The notes beneath the pieces are model-generated. The model did no database searches. It was not told the origin of the DNA and worked only from the letters and a program-made list of their open reading frames with translations. From positions 1-64,000 of the forward strand of contig JAGCPH010000021.1 of assembly GCA_017645275.1 (NCBI GenBank): 64,000 nucleotides of DNA. The letters run 5' to 3'. A program made the position numbers and the translations under genes. This stretch comes from Bacteroidales bacterium (GTDB lineage: Bacteria; Bacteroidota; Bacteroidia; Bacteroidales; F082). This document shows, piece after piece, positions 7,805 to 17,404 of the stretch. Positions within the stretch are counted from its first letter, which is position 1. Each line of letters starts with the position of its first letter.

Positions 7805-9921
7805 TTTACAATTATTTTTTCATGAGGTCCGAAATCGAACCAGATTATATATTCTTCATTTGAATTTCTGCTGCTAAATGGTATAACCTCTTGATTCTCA
7901 ACCAATGTCATCGGTGATTTTGAAATCAAGGTAAAGCCGTGGATAGTATCATCATTATTGTTAATCAAGATGATATTACTTTCATTATCATATTGATAAT
8001 CAACATTATAAAGTTGTTCTTGATATTTTAAGAACTTCTCAATGGTAGTCGGCAGCATAAGACGTTGTTCGCGCAGCTTTGCAATGCGCTCAAATGCCTG
8101 GTTCATGTCGTTTTTTGCCACAATCTGACCGTTTTCCATGTCCCAGAAGCCACGTGCTGTCGTCACCCAAGGCGAGTAAACGTGGGCGATAAAGACAGAA
8201 CGGCTATCAACGACAGCTTCAAGTCTGTTTTGATTAAGGTAATAATTCCAACTCTCGCCAGGTTCGAGGGTATAGTCGGTGGCCCACATAAGAATGTCGT
8301 TGTCAAACGGCGCTCGCATGTAACGTGGATGTGGCATGGCGTCACCGAAGAAAGGATACGGCCGCTGCAGGTTGTGACCGAATTGCCACTCATTGAATGG
8401 CTTCATCTCTTCGTAGGCGGCATTCCAGAGGTAACGAACGCCGTTTTCACGCCACGCGTCGAGAGCGTAATATGGTGAATACGGGTTGAGGCCGTCGCAC
8501 ACCATATCCTCGCGATTGTTGATGAATGAGTTGTTATATCCGTGGTCAATCCAAGTGGGTGAGCCGAAGTTTTCTTTCATGAACGCGAGCGCCTCGTTAA
8601 GGTTGCTTTTATTTGTCGTGTATTGTTCAGGAGTGTGCAGGCAGATCTCGAAGCCTCTGTCTTTCAATTGTTTAAGGAAGTCAAAAAAGGCGGTGTCAGT
8701 TTTTATTGTGCAGTGATAGTCAGGAAAGTTACGATTCTGTCCAATATTCACTATACCATCCGGATTGTTGTAAAAAACGCTTTTTGTGACAGGAATCTCG
8801 TAGTAAACATAGCCGCCCACCGCACTATCGGCATTCGTAACCGACTCATTTCCAAAGCACACTGCCCTATGCGTGCGTATGTCGGTCCAGTCGGCATGCT
8901 CTGTAAAGATTATCGCCGACTCATAGCCGTCCCAAACTGGCATAAAACGCGGTAAATCAATGATTTTAGTGTAGCTCATGTCAAATGAGGCGGTCATTTT
9001 TTCACCAGCTTTTACCTTGCGTTTAGAGATGTTTTCATAATACTCGACTGTGTCGGTTCGCGCCGGGTAGTGAATCATCGGGTGGTCGAGCTCATAATCT
9101 ATGTTAAGTATCGCAACCGATGATTTAGCATCCAACTGAATGGACGACAACGACTTAGGATGATAAATATTGATCTGTTTCTCCCCTTTTCGGTACGAAA
9201 ATCCTTCTTGGTCGAGATAATACTCATTTTGACATGCCACAGTGTCGACGTGCAGATTTGAGCGATAAACCGTAAACTCGCCGTCGGTGAACGGCATAAG
9301 CACCGCAAACCTTGAAATTTCAAGGTCTTTCAAAAACTCAGCGGTTATTTCATATCGTACATTAGGGTCATCGACGGCATTGAAAATATCTATCTGAATG
9401 CGTGCAAAGTCATTCTCATTCAGCAACGTCACCGTCGAATAGTCAGTCTCAATTCTTTTCCAGTCAAAATATTGATTATCATTAAGATACAATGAAATTG
9501 GCTGTGTAATGTCAAGACTTTCAGGCACAAACGAAGGCAAACATGTCTCTTCAAAGCTATAGTTGATGCTGTCGAGTCTGATTATATCCTTATTCGGGTT
9601 AAAGACCGTACATTTCAGCGGCCCATATCGCAAAAGATAGCTCGGAATGTTCATTTCGAGTGAAAAATCGTGTTTCAACGGAAAGCCATCCCAATAAATG
9701 GTTTTCTTGCCATCTTTGACGGAAAGTGTCACTACAGCTTTCGTATCTCCTTGATAATCAGCTAATAAACCGAGTTTCAGATGCATTGGTTTGTCGCCGC
9801 ACTGTTGCTCGGTTATGTTAAAGACATTCATGTACATATCTTGTGACATTGCCGATAACACATTGATTATCAGCAATATCACAAGAGATAAAAATCGTCG
9901 TATATTAGTCAACGTTGTCAT
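7801..9921 (-). CDS. Secreted protein with polysaccharide-deacetylase-like region, function unknown
   Basis: A 706-residue exported protein. It starts with a basic segment and hydrophobic stretch (RRFLSLVILLIINVLSAMSQ) typical of a signal peptide. The middle (about residues 420-560) has FFDFLKQLKDRGFEICLHTP, then SPTWIDHGYNNSF, which recalls the His motifs of NodB-type carbohydrate esterases (xHxPE and DHG), but the canonical metal Asp-Asp pair is not obvious, so activity is uncertain. The rest shows no family I recognise. ATG 9921 is chosen because it gives the signal peptide; a longer reading would run deep into ftsZ. It overlaps ftsZ by 17 bases and purN by 4, so it is translated as part of the dcw transcript, which hints at a cell-envelope role. 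Confidence 0.7.
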   Translation of the reverse strand: MTTLTNIRRFLSLVILLIINVLSAMSQDMYMNVFNITEQQCGDKPMHLKLGLLADYQGDTKAVVTLSVKDGKKTIYWDGFPLKHDFSLEMNIPSYLLRYGPLKCTVFNPNKDIIRLDSINYSFEETCLPSFVPESLDITQPISLYLNDNQYFDWKRIETDYSTVTLLNENDFARIQIDIFNAVDDPNVRYEITAEFLKDLEISRFAVLMPFTDGEFTVYRSNLHVDTVACQNEYYLDQEGFSYRKGEKQINIYHPKSLSSIQLDAKSSVAILNIDYELDHPMIHYPARTDTVEYYENISKRKVKAGEKMTASFDMSYTKIIDLPRFMPVWDGYESAIIFTEHADWTDIRTHRAVCFGNESVTNADSAVGGYVYYEIPVTKSVFYNNPDGIVNIGQNRNFPDYHCTIKTDTAFFDFLKQLKDRGFEICLHTPEQYTTNKSNLNEALAFMKENFGSPTWIDHGYNNSFINNREDMVCDGLNPYSPYYALDAWRENGVRYLWNAAYEEMKPFNEWQFGHNLQRPYPFFGDAMPHPRYMRAPFDNDILMWATDYTLEPGESWNYYLNQNRLEAVVDSRSVFIAHVYSPWVTTARGFWDMENGQIVAKNDMNQAFERIAKLREQRLMLPTTIEKFLKYQEQLYNVDYQYDNESNIILINNNDDTIHGFTLISKSPMTLVENQEVIPFSSRNSNEEYIIWFDFGPHEKIIVK

Positions 9922-11566
9922 GCAGGAATGAATTGTTCTCGCGAAGGCCTGTCTCCTTGTCGATTGAATAGTCCGACAATTCGGTGTCATCGGTTTCAAA
10001 CTTCATATCCATTCTTGCGTAGGCAGGGATGTTTTCCATGCTCTCGATGGCAGCGAGGCTGCGTGGGTCGGTGTTGAACGACATGAAACGCTGGCGACGG
10101 AGCATCTCTTTCTGGTCGAGCTGCTTGGTTTGTGCAGGCTTGGTCTCGACTTGCATCATCGTAACCGACTGATTACCAGTCATATTGCGGAATCCTGGCA
10201 CGTCGACGTCGTCGTCATCGTTACGGAATGGGTTGTCGAAACGGCGTGGTGACGGTGCTATCGGCTCGTTGTTACGCGGTGCGTCAGGTGATATCCTGTG
10301 CACTGTGATGCCGCTGTCGCTGTCGTTATAATTCTTGTCGTTGGCCTTGTCATCAGCCATTTCTTCATCTTCGTAGAGTGTGTGACGCTTAATCTTCGGA
10401 GCTTCGTCTTGAGGTTTTTCTTCCTCGACCTCTTCTATCTTCATGATAGGTTCCTCTGTCTTTACGTAGGAACGGATCTCGTCGTCTTGTGGAGCCTCTT
10501 CCTCGTGTTTTTCCTCAGCTACGACAGCCTGTCTCTGCAGCTCTTTCTCCGGATCTTTTATTGTGTTTTCCTCGAAAGTGTGGATGATAGGCTTTTCTAT
10601 CGTAGTCTCGTCGTTGCCAAAGCCTGTTGCGATAAGTGTCACGCGGATACCATCCTCGAGCGACATGTCTTCGCCATTGCCCCAGATGACCTCTGAAACC
10701 TTTCCTGTAGCATCCTGGACGTATTCGTTGATTTCAGTGACCTCGTCAAGTTTCACCTCGTCGGTACCTGAAGTGATGTAAACGAGGATGTTCTTAGCGC
10801 CTGTGATGTCGGAATCGTCAAGCAATGGTGAGTGTACAGCCTCTTCGACGGCCTTGAGAGCTCTGTCCTCGCCTTTGGCGTAGCCCGAACCCATGATAGC
10901 CTTGCCGCTGCCTTTCATCACGTTTTTGACATCTTCGAAGTCGACGTTGACGTAGCCTGTCACAGTGATGATCTCGGCTATACCCTTGGCGGCGATCTTC
11001 AACACATCGTCGGCCATCTTGAAAGCCTCGGTGAGCTTCATGTTGCCATATTCCTGACGCAGTTTGTCGTTGCTTATCACGAGCAGTGCGTCGACGTATT
11101 TACGCAGTTCCTGGATACCTTCGATAGCCTGTTGCTGACGGCGTTTGCCTTCGAATGAGAACGGCAGTGTGACGATGCCGACGGTGAGTATTCCCATGTC
11201 TTTCGAGATACGTGCCACCACGGGAGCGGCTCCTGTGCCTGTGCCGCCGCCCATACCGGCTGTGATGAACAGCATTCGTGTGCCATCATCGAGAATCTCG
11301 TGGATTTTGTCCTCAGTCTCTTCTGCCGCAGCACGTCCTACTGCAGGGATGTTGCCTGCTCCAAGGGCGTGTTTTCCGATATGCAGTTTGTTTTCAACAG
11401 GACTTCTCTGCAAAGCCTGGTCGTCGGTGTTGCACAACACAAAGTCGACGCCTGTGATGCCTTCCGAGAACATGTGTGTCACAGCGTTGCTGCCGCCGCC
11501 GCCAACGCCCATCACCTTGATGATATTCTGTTTTTCCTCTGGTGGTTCAAATCTTACTATTTCCAT
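9905..11566 (-). CDS. ftsZ: Cell division protein FtsZ
   Basis: Tubulin-like GTPase that forms the division ring. Nucleotide-binding motifs GVGGGGSNAV (about residue 21), the tubulin signature GGGTGTGAAPV (about residue 106) and the T7 region NVDFEDVKNVMKGSG with the catalytic Asp are present. The GTPase core ends near residue 320; it is followed by an unusually long, charged, probably disordered linker (about residues 330-520) and a C-terminal peptide ending FLHDNVD. Long linkers are usual in this phylum (553 residues here versus 383 in E. coli). It lies 14 bases after ftsA, and its end overlaps the start of the secreted-protein gene. Confidence 0.97.
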   Translation of the reverse strand: MEIVRFEPPEEKQNIIKVMGVGGGGSNAVTHMFSEGITGVDFVLCNTDDQALQRSPVENKLHIGKHALGAGNIPAVGRAAAEETEDKIHEILDDGTRMLFITAGMGGGTGTGAAPVVARISKDMGILTVGIVTLPFSFEGKRRQQQAIEGIQELRKYVDALLVISNDKLRQEYGNMKLTEAFKMADDVLKIAAKGIAEIITVTGYVNVDFEDVKNVMKGSGKAIMGSGYAKGEDRALKAVEEAVHSPLLDDSDITGAKNILVYITSGTDEVKLDEVTEINEYVQDATGKVSEVIWGNGEDMSLEDGIRVTLIATGFGNDETTIEKPIIHTFEENTIKDPEKELQRQAVVAEEKHEEEAPQDDEIRSYVKTEEPIMKIEEVEEEKPQDEAPKIKRHTLYEDEEMADDKANDKNYNDSDSGITVHRISPDAPRNNEPIAPSPRRFDNPFRNDDDDVDVPGFRNMTGNQSVTMMQVETKPAQTKQLDQKEMLRRQRFMSFNTDPRSLAAIESMENIPAYARMDMKFETDDTELSDYSIDKETGLRENNSFLHDNVD

Positions 11567-11580
11567 CTTATATCAGTTTT

Positions 11581-12948
11581 TTAATTGTCATAATTCTCAT
11601 TATCAATATCATCTTCGCCAAAGAATTTCTGGCCGAATCTGCCTATAATACGTGTGAAGAAGCTTGGTTTCGGGTCGGTGTTGACTGTCTCTTCCGTTTC
11701 TGGAAGCTCGACTTCGACTTCAACGTCTTCTTCAACTTTGGTCACCACCTTGCCTTCGTTGTTAGGCTTTACTCTACCGTGACGTTTTGCCTCTTCGTAA
11801 CGTGCCAAGCCTTCAATCACGAGGCCGACACCTGTCGAATACATCGGGCTGGCAAGTTCTTCTGAATTCTCGTTGGCGAGATATTCGTTCGGATAGCCGA
11901 TACGCACGTCGAGTCCTGTCTTGAACGCCGCAAGCTGCTGTATGTGGTTCATCATGGCACCGCCACCTGTGAGGACCATGCCTGCGATGAGTTTATGCTC
12001 GCTGTTGACTTTCTGAATCTCCTGGTTCACGATGTCGAAAATCTCGCTCAGACGAGCTTGGATGATGTTCGCAAGGTTCTTAAACGATATCTCTTTCGGC
12101 TCGCGTCCGCGGATGCCTGGGATAGAAACGACCTCGTCGTCGCGATTCTCTGATGCCACTGCCGAACCGAATTTCACCTTGATCTCCTCGGCGTGTTTCT
12201 TGATGATTGAGCAGCCCTGACGGATGTCTTCGGTGATCACGTTGCCGCCAAACGGGATGACGGCGGTGTGGTAGATGATGTTATCGTAGAAGATGGCGAT
12301 ATCTGTGGTACCGCCGCCGATGTCGACGAGTGCTACGCCAGCCTCTTTCTCATCATCGCCGAGGACCGCTTGGGCCGAGGCGATAGGTTCGAGAATCATG
12401 TGTTCCATCTCCAAGCCTGCCTGCTTGATGCAGGTGATGATGTTGCGTGCTGCAGCGACCTGACCGATGATGACATGGAAATTAGCCTCGAGTTTGCTGC
12501 CAAGCATTCCCTTAGGATGACGGATGCCCACCTCGTCGTCGACTATGTATTCCTGCGGGATGACATCGATAATCTCCTCTCCCGGAGGCATGTTCAGCTT
12601 GAACGCATCCTGACGCAGTTTCTCGATTTCCTCGTCGGTGATCTCCACATCAGGGTTGTTACGCATAAGCACGCCACGGTGTTGTTTGCTCTTGATGTGA
12701 TGACCGGCGATACCCACGTTCACCGTCTTGATATCGACATTCGACTGTTCGGAGGCTTGCTCCACAGCACGTTTGATGGCGTTTACGGTCTCCTCGATAT
12801 TGAAGACCATGCCACGTTTCACACCCGTCGACTCGGTTTTGCCGTAACCGCGGATGATAATCTTACCATTCTCAACTTTTTCGCCAACGAAACAGGCGAT
12901 TTTTGTAGTGCCAATATCAAGGCCTACGATGTACACAGGATTACTCAT
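11581..12948 (-). CDS. ftsA: Cell division protein FtsA
   Basis: Actin-like ATPase that tethers FtsZ to the inner membrane. Phosphate-1 motif VGLDIGTTKIACFVG at the N-terminus, phosphate-2 VALVDIGGGTTDIAIF (about residue 206) and the adenosine motif GMVLTGGGAMMNH (about residue 327) are clear. The C-terminus carries an extension with acidic residues and the amphipathic end SFFTRIIGRFGQKFF, a likely membrane-targeting helix. Its ATG shares one base with the ftsQ stop (TAATG). Length 455 is usual for Bacteroidota. Confidence 0.96.
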   Translation of the reverse strand: MSNPVYIVGLDIGTTKIACFVGEKVENGKIIIRGYGKTESTGVKRGMVFNIEETVNAIKRAVEQASEQSNVDIKTVNVGIAGHHIKSKQHRGVLMRNNPDVEITDEEIEKLRQDAFKLNMPPGEEIIDVIPQEYIVDDEVGIRHPKGMLGSKLEANFHVIIGQVAAARNIITCIKQAGLEMEHMILEPIASAQAVLGDDEKEAGVALVDIGGGTTDIAIFYDNIIYHTAVIPFGGNVITEDIRQGCSIIKKHAEEIKVKFGSAVASENRDDEVVSIPGIRGREPKEISFKNLANIIQARLSEIFDIVNQEIQKVNSEHKLIAGMVLTGGGAMMNHIQQLAAFKTGLDVRIGYPNEYLANENSEELASPMYSTGVGLVIEGLARYEEAKRHGRVKPNNEGKVVTKVEEDVEVEVELPETEETVNTDPKPSFFTRIIGRFGQKFFGEDDIDNENYDN

Positions 12949-13739
12949 TATCTTTTATTTTTATTATTTTTCGTGCAAACCACTTGATTTTCAAAGTTAA
13001 AATTGATCTGTTTATAGTTTTTAAGCTCTTCAGAGCCTTGCATTTTCTCCAAAAAATACTTCATATTCATCAATTTGACATCGACATTTTTGTCGTTTCC
13101 CAATATAACTTTCAAATCGACGTTGTTCAAAACCAGCTCATAATTCTTGTTGTCATAATACACCTGCTTCACACAAACCTTTGAATATGAATTATTTAAC
13201 ACTTTTTTCATGACATTGAACATCTTCGGCAAATCACTTGAAGCGTAATATATGTCGGCGATGTTGGCTCGACGGTTTTTCAATGCCTTGAAATTCAAAT
13301 TTCCGCTACCAATCAACAGATGCGGAGTGTAAATTGCGCTTTCTGGGAAGATATTACCGTTTTCGTCAAGATATACCGACTGTCCGTCTCTATTGTAAAC
13401 ACGCATATAAGGCTGACACTCAACGATTTTTACTTTCAAAACCTCATCAAAAGTCATGACTGCATCGGTGTAAACAGCCCACGGAATAGTTGCGATGTAG
13501 TTTCTTACGCTGTCGACTGGAATCATAGTGGCGAGGTTGTTGTGAATGGTATCGCATATGCGCATAATCGACTGATAAACAGCGACTTTGTCGATAAAAC
13601 CTGTTTCGTTCGGGCGCACGACGGTAAGTTCCACATGATGCAGAGGACGCTCCACGTGCTCTTTGTGGGTGAAAAACCACAAGCACCCAATCGCTCCGAT
13701 TGTGATGACAAGCACTAATATTTGCAAAAACTTCCTCAT
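12948..13739 (-). CDS. ftsQ: Cell division protein FtsQ/DivIB
   Basis: Single-pass inner-membrane protein of the FtsQLB complex. A short cytoplasmic N-terminus is followed by one membrane segment (FLQILVLVITIGAIGCLWFF), a POTRA-like region starting near VELTVVRPNETGFIDK, and a beta domain ending about residue 245. Sequence conservation of this family is low, so the call rests mainly on topology, size (263 residues) and the position between murC and ftsA. Its ATG overlaps the murC... unit as ATGA at 13736-13739, that is, with the stop of murC upstream. Confidence 0.88.
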   Translation of the reverse strand: MRKFLQILVLVITIGAIGCLWFFTHKEHVERPLHHVELTVVRPNETGFIDKVAVYQSIMRICDTIHNNLATMIPVDSVRNYIATIPWAVYTDAVMTFDEVLKVKIVECQPYMRVYNRDGQSVYLDENGNIFPESAIYTPHLLIGSGNLNFKALKNRRANIADIYYASSDLPKMFNVMKKVLNNSYSKVCVKQVYYDNKNYELVLNNVDLKVILGNDKNVDVKLMNMKYFLEKMQGSEELKNYKQINFNFENQVVCTKNNKNKR

Positions 13740-15097
13740 TGTGCCAACATTTTTTCAATTTGCGGGACAAAACGGTCGATGTCGCCTGCCCCGACAGTCA
13801 TAATCAACTCAGGATCAATGCCTTTTATTGTTTCGAGAAGCTCTTCTTTACTACAGAGCATCTTGTTTTTCGATGTTATTTTATCCAGCAATGCCGCTGA
13901 TGTCACGCCCTCTATTGGGAGTTCGCGCGCTGGATAGATGTCGAGCAATATCACTCGGTCGGCCAACGAGAGACTCTCAGCGAAACCGTCCATAAAATCA
14001 CGTGTGCGAGTGAACAAATGTGGCTGAAACACCACCGTCAACTCCTTGTCACTAAACACCTTACGAGCTGCCGACAATGCCGCTTTGATCTCCTCAGGAT
14101 GATGCGCGTAGTCGTCGATATAGATGTGTTTTGCATCTTTAACACGGATGTCAAAACGACGCTGCACACCTTTGAATGTCGCCAAGCCCATGCGTATATC
14201 TTCTTCATTTACACCGAGATACGTGCAGACGATGATGGCGGCAAGGGCATTTTGGACGTTATGGTTGCCGTAAAGGGACATTTTTAACTCACGCAGATCT
14301 CGCAGAGAACGCAGATTATTATCTTCCCAACAACCATCCACTGCGATTTTAATGGTGAAACAAGTTTCACCTTGATTTACGCAGATTTTTTCAGCAACAA
14401 CATCAGCGTTTTCAAGGCCGTAAGTGACGTGTTTCTTGTCAGTTTTTATCGGCAGGTCGGCGTGATAAACCACCAGTCCGTTGTCGCTAGTCTTGTTCAC
14501 AAACTCGTTGAAGCTGTCCACAACGTGTTGATAATCACCGTATATATCGAGGTGGTCGGCATCGATTGATGTCACCACGCTGACGTAAGGCGAGAGCTGA
14601 AGGAACGAGTGGTCGAACTCGTCGGCCTCCATAACCACGCATTCGTCGTGGGCGTCGCCGATCACCACATTACTGTCGATATTGCGTGCTATTCCCCCGA
14701 TGAACGCTGAAAGTTTCTTACCAGCTGTCATCAGGATATGTGTCACAAGGGCTGTCGTGGTGGTTTTACCGTGCGTGCCCCCGATAGCGATGCTGTTGTG
14801 TTGTCTCGACAACATGCCAAGCACCTCCGCCCTCTTCACAATCTTCACGTTTTTGTCACGCAAATAATTGAGTTCCTTAGAGTTAGCAGGGATTGCAGGT
14901 GTCAGCACGCAGAATTCGATATTCTCTGGAATCATGGCGGGGTCGTCCACATAATGCACGCTGATGCCTTCACTCTCAAGGCGTTGCGTAAGTGGCGACT
15001 GGGTACGGTCATAGCCGGCCACCTCGTAGCCGTTAGCTTTGAAGTACCTTGCCAAGGCACTCATGCCGATACCACCGATTCCTAAGAAATACACCAT
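13736..15097 (-). CDS. murC: UDP-N-acetylmuramate--L-alanine ligase
   Basis: Cytoplasmic ATP-dependent ligase adding the first residue of the peptidoglycan stem peptide. The N-terminal Rossmann-like domain begins FLGIGGIGMSALARYFK, the ATP loop is GGTHGKTTTTALVTH (about residue 107), the MurC-type EADEFDHSFL motif follows near residue 157, and the C-terminal domain has DDYAHHPEEIKA (about residue 328). All key motifs are intact, in contrast to the murD-like gene upstream. Length 453 is normal. It overlaps murG by 16 bases. Confidence 0.97.
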   Translation of the reverse strand: MVYFLGIGGIGMSALARYFKANGYEVAGYDRTQSPLTQRLESEGISVHYVDDPAMIPENIEFCVLTPAIPANSKELNYLRDKNVKIVKRAEVLGMLSRQHNSIAIGGTHGKTTTTALVTHILMTAGKKLSAFIGGIARNIDSNVVIGDAHDECVVMEADEFDHSFLQLSPYVSVVTSIDADHLDIYGDYQHVVDSFNEFVNKTSDNGLVVYHADLPIKTDKKHVTYGLENADVVAEKICVNQGETCFTIKIAVDGCWEDNNLRSLRDLRELKMSLYGNHNVQNALAAIIVCTYLGVNEEDIRMGLATFKGVQRRFDIRVKDAKHIYIDDYAHHPEEIKAALSAARKVFSDKELTVVFQPHLFTRTRDFMDGFAESLSLADRVILLDIYPARELPIEGVTSAALLDKITSKNKMLCSKEELLETIKGIDPELIMTVGAGDIDRFVPQIEKMLAQ

Positions 15098-16209
15098 ACC
15101 TTATCTAATTCATTTACAATGTCTTCCGCCGCATTTGGTCTTGCAAACTTAGCGATATTTTCCTGCATCTTGCAGATTTTTTCTTTATCATTCAGCAACT
15201 CAAACACAGTCGGGATGAGTTTCTCGGATGTCTCGTCGTTTTTCACAATCATGGCAGCGTCTTTTTCGACCAGACTCATCGCATTCTTAGTCTGATGGTC
15301 CTCTGCTGCTGTCGGAAGTGGCACAAAAACCACGGCTTTCCCGACAAGCGAGAGCTCCGAAATCGACATGGCGCCTGCACGTGAGATGACGACATCGGCA
15401 CTTGCGTAAGCAAGATCCATACGGTCGATGAAGACCACAGGTTTCACCCTCTCGCCAAGACCGAGCTCGTCGACTTCTTTCTGTGCCTGCTCGACATAAA
15501 ACTTGCCAGTCTGCCAAATCATCTGATAATCCACATCTTTAAACATAGCAAGCTTTGCTGAGATGCCTTTGTTGATGCCTAGAGCGCCCTGGCTGCCGCC
15601 CACCAACAGGATTATCGGCTTCTGCGGATCCAGTCCGAAGAAATGTGCGCCTTCGTCATGTTTGCCTTCTGTTGAAACCACGTTGTTTCTCAATGGGTTA
15701 CCTGTCAAGACAATCTTATCTTTCGGGAACCATTTCTCCATGTTTTCGTATGCCACACAGATCCTCGCAGCCTTTGGAGCCACTATCTTGTTTGTGACAC
15801 CCGGAAACGAGTTCTGTTCCTGAATCACCACCGGGATATGAAGCTTTGTAGCCTTACGCATGATTGGTCCCGAAGCGAATCCGCCAACGCCAACCACCAT
15901 GTCGGGTTTAAACTTCTTCAATATCTTTTTAGCCTTGCATAGGCTGCTTATCAGCTTAAACGGGAAGCTCAGGTTGTCGAGCGAGAGCTCACGTTTGAAT
16001 CCGCTAATCCACAGTCCTTCAATAGGATAGCCAGCCTTAGGCACGCGTTCCATCTCCATCTTTCCCTTTGCGCCCACGAAGAGTATCTCGGCGTCGGGAT
16101 GACGGCGTTTGAAGGCATCGGCGATGGCTATGGCCGGGAATATGTGTCCGCCCGTGCCGCCTCCGCTAACTATCAGCCTCGGTGATTTCGACTTCTGAGT
16201 TGTTTCCAT
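15082..16209 (-). CDS. murG: Undecaprenyldiphospho-muramoylpentapeptide beta-N-acetylglucosaminyltransferase
   Basis: GT28 glycosyltransferase converting lipid I to lipid II on the cytoplasmic face of the membrane. N-terminal glycine loop VSGGGTGGHIFPAIAIA (about residue 14), second loop VGVGGFASGP, and the UDP-GlcNAc site ISRAGAMSISEL with the downstream FVPLPTAAEDHQTKNA (about residue 290) are all present. The ATG at 16209 lies 44 bases inside ftsW; no later start would preserve the first glycine loop, so this long overlap appears genuine and suggests coupled translation. Confidence 0.96.
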   Translation of the reverse strand: METTQKSKSPRLIVSGGGTGGHIFPAIAIADAFKRRHPDAEILFVGAKGKMEMERVPKAGYPIEGLWISGFKRELSLDNLSFPFKLISSLCKAKKILKKFKPDMVVGVGGFASGPIMRKATKLHIPVVIQEQNSFPGVTNKIVAPKAARICVAYENMEKWFPKDKIVLTGNPLRNNVVSTEGKHDEGAHFFGLDPQKPIILLVGGSQGALGINKGISAKLAMFKDVDYQMIWQTGKFYVEQAQKEVDELGLGERVKPVVFIDRMDLAYASADVVISRAGAMSISELSLVGKAVVFVPLPTAAEDHQTKNAMSLVEKDAAMIVKNDETSEKLIPTVFELLNDKEKICKMQENIAKFARPNAAEDIVNELDKVWCIS

Positions 16210-17404
16210 CGTTGAAATTTGTATTTTTAAAATTGATTTCTCTAGTCACACTGATAATTATTCCTATCGCTAATCCTGTGAACGCCAGCGAGGTTCCGCC
16301 ACGGCTCACCAGCGGCATCGGCTGTCCGGTAACAGGCAACAAGCCCACTGCCACTCCCATATTTACAAGCGCCTGCATCACGATGCTGAATGCCAGTCCA
16401 AATGCCAACATCGCACCAAACGACTGCGGAGCACGTATCATCAGCAACGTCGCGCGGTACAGCAAAATAAGGTACAGCAGCAGTACGAAAACACCGCCCA
16501 CCAAACCGTATTCCTCTATAATGATGGCGTAGATGAAGTCAGAATAAGGGTGCGGCAAGATGGTGCGTTGCGTGCTCTTACCTGGCATCTTTCCAAAGAT
16601 ACCGCCACCAGCAATGGCGATCTTCGACTGCGTGATCTGGAAGTTCTTATCCTCGTTCTTCTCAGGGTCCTCATCTTCCTTCCCGACGAAACGTTCAATA
16701 CGGTTCACCCACGTCATGCTTCGGTTCATCTTGCTCGGGTCGTTTTCCATCACCTTTAACAGGATAAGAACTGCCAAAGCACCAACAACGACTATCGTTC
16801 CGATGAATCCGAAGATATATTTCATCTTGATTTTTCCTAAAAACATCATCACTATGCAGGTAGCGAAAAGCATAGCCGCCGTTGAGAAGTTTTCACGGAA
16901 AATGAGTCCCACAACCGCCAAAATCGGCACCATCACAAGCCAAAAGAGGTCTTTCAGATTGCCAAGACGGTCGCGATATAGCGTCAAAACTCGGGCAAGC
17001 ATGCCTATCAACGCCACCTTGGCGAGGTCGGAGGTCTGGAAAGTGACAACTCCGAGACTGATGACACGGCTTGCGTTGTTAAGATTTTGTCCGAACAAAA
17101 GGGTATAAAGCAGAAGCGGTATCGAAGCCCAGAACAGCAACGGCATAATCTTGGCATAGCGGCGGTATTTGATGTTCGCCGCGATGAGCAAGGCCACCAG
17201 ACCGAGACCCAACATACCCAGATGCTTCATCAAGACCTTGGTGTTGTTGTCGTGATATGCCCTGTAAGCCAACGAATCCGACGAGGTGTAGACCACCAAC
17301 ATGGAGATCAAGGCGAGAAACACCACGATCATCCAGATGACCTTGTCGCCTCTGAACAGATCCTTGACTTTTGCCGAAACCACCTCTTTTGTTATCATAT
17401 TCAA
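16166..17404 (-). CDS. ftsW: Lipid II polymerase / cell division protein FtsW (SEDS family)
   Basis: Integral membrane glycosyltransferase of the SEDS family that polymerises lipid II at the septum with its partner FtsI. About ten hydrophobic segments are visible; the motif NNASRVISLGVVTFQTSDLAK (shown in part) with its K in the first half is the SEDS signature, and HPYSDFIYAIIIEEYGLVGG and the later GLLPVTGQPMPLVSRGGTS are the conserved loops of the second half. Choice of FtsW over RodA rests on its place between murD and murG. The start codon directly abuts the stop of the murD-like gene. Confidence 0.95.
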   Translation of the reverse strand: MNMITKEVVSAKVKDLFRGDKVIWMIVVFLALISMLVVYTSSDSLAYRAYHDNNTKVLMKHLGMLGLGLVALLIAANIKYRRYAKIMPLLFWASIPLLLYTLLFGQNLNNASRVISLGVVTFQTSDLAKVALIGMLARVLTLYRDRLGNLKDLFWLVMVPILAVVGLIFRENFSTAAMLFATCIVMMFLGKIKMKYIFGFIGTIVVVGALAVLILLKVMENDPSKMNRSMTWVNRIERFVGKEDEDPEKNEDKNFQITQSKIAIAGGGIFGKMPGKSTQRTILPHPYSDFIYAIIIEEYGLVGGVFVLLLYLILLYRATLLMIRAPQSFGAMLAFGLAFSIVMQALVNMGVAVGLLPVTGQPMPLVSRGGTSLAFTGLAIGIIISVTREINFKNTNFNDGNNSEVEITEADS

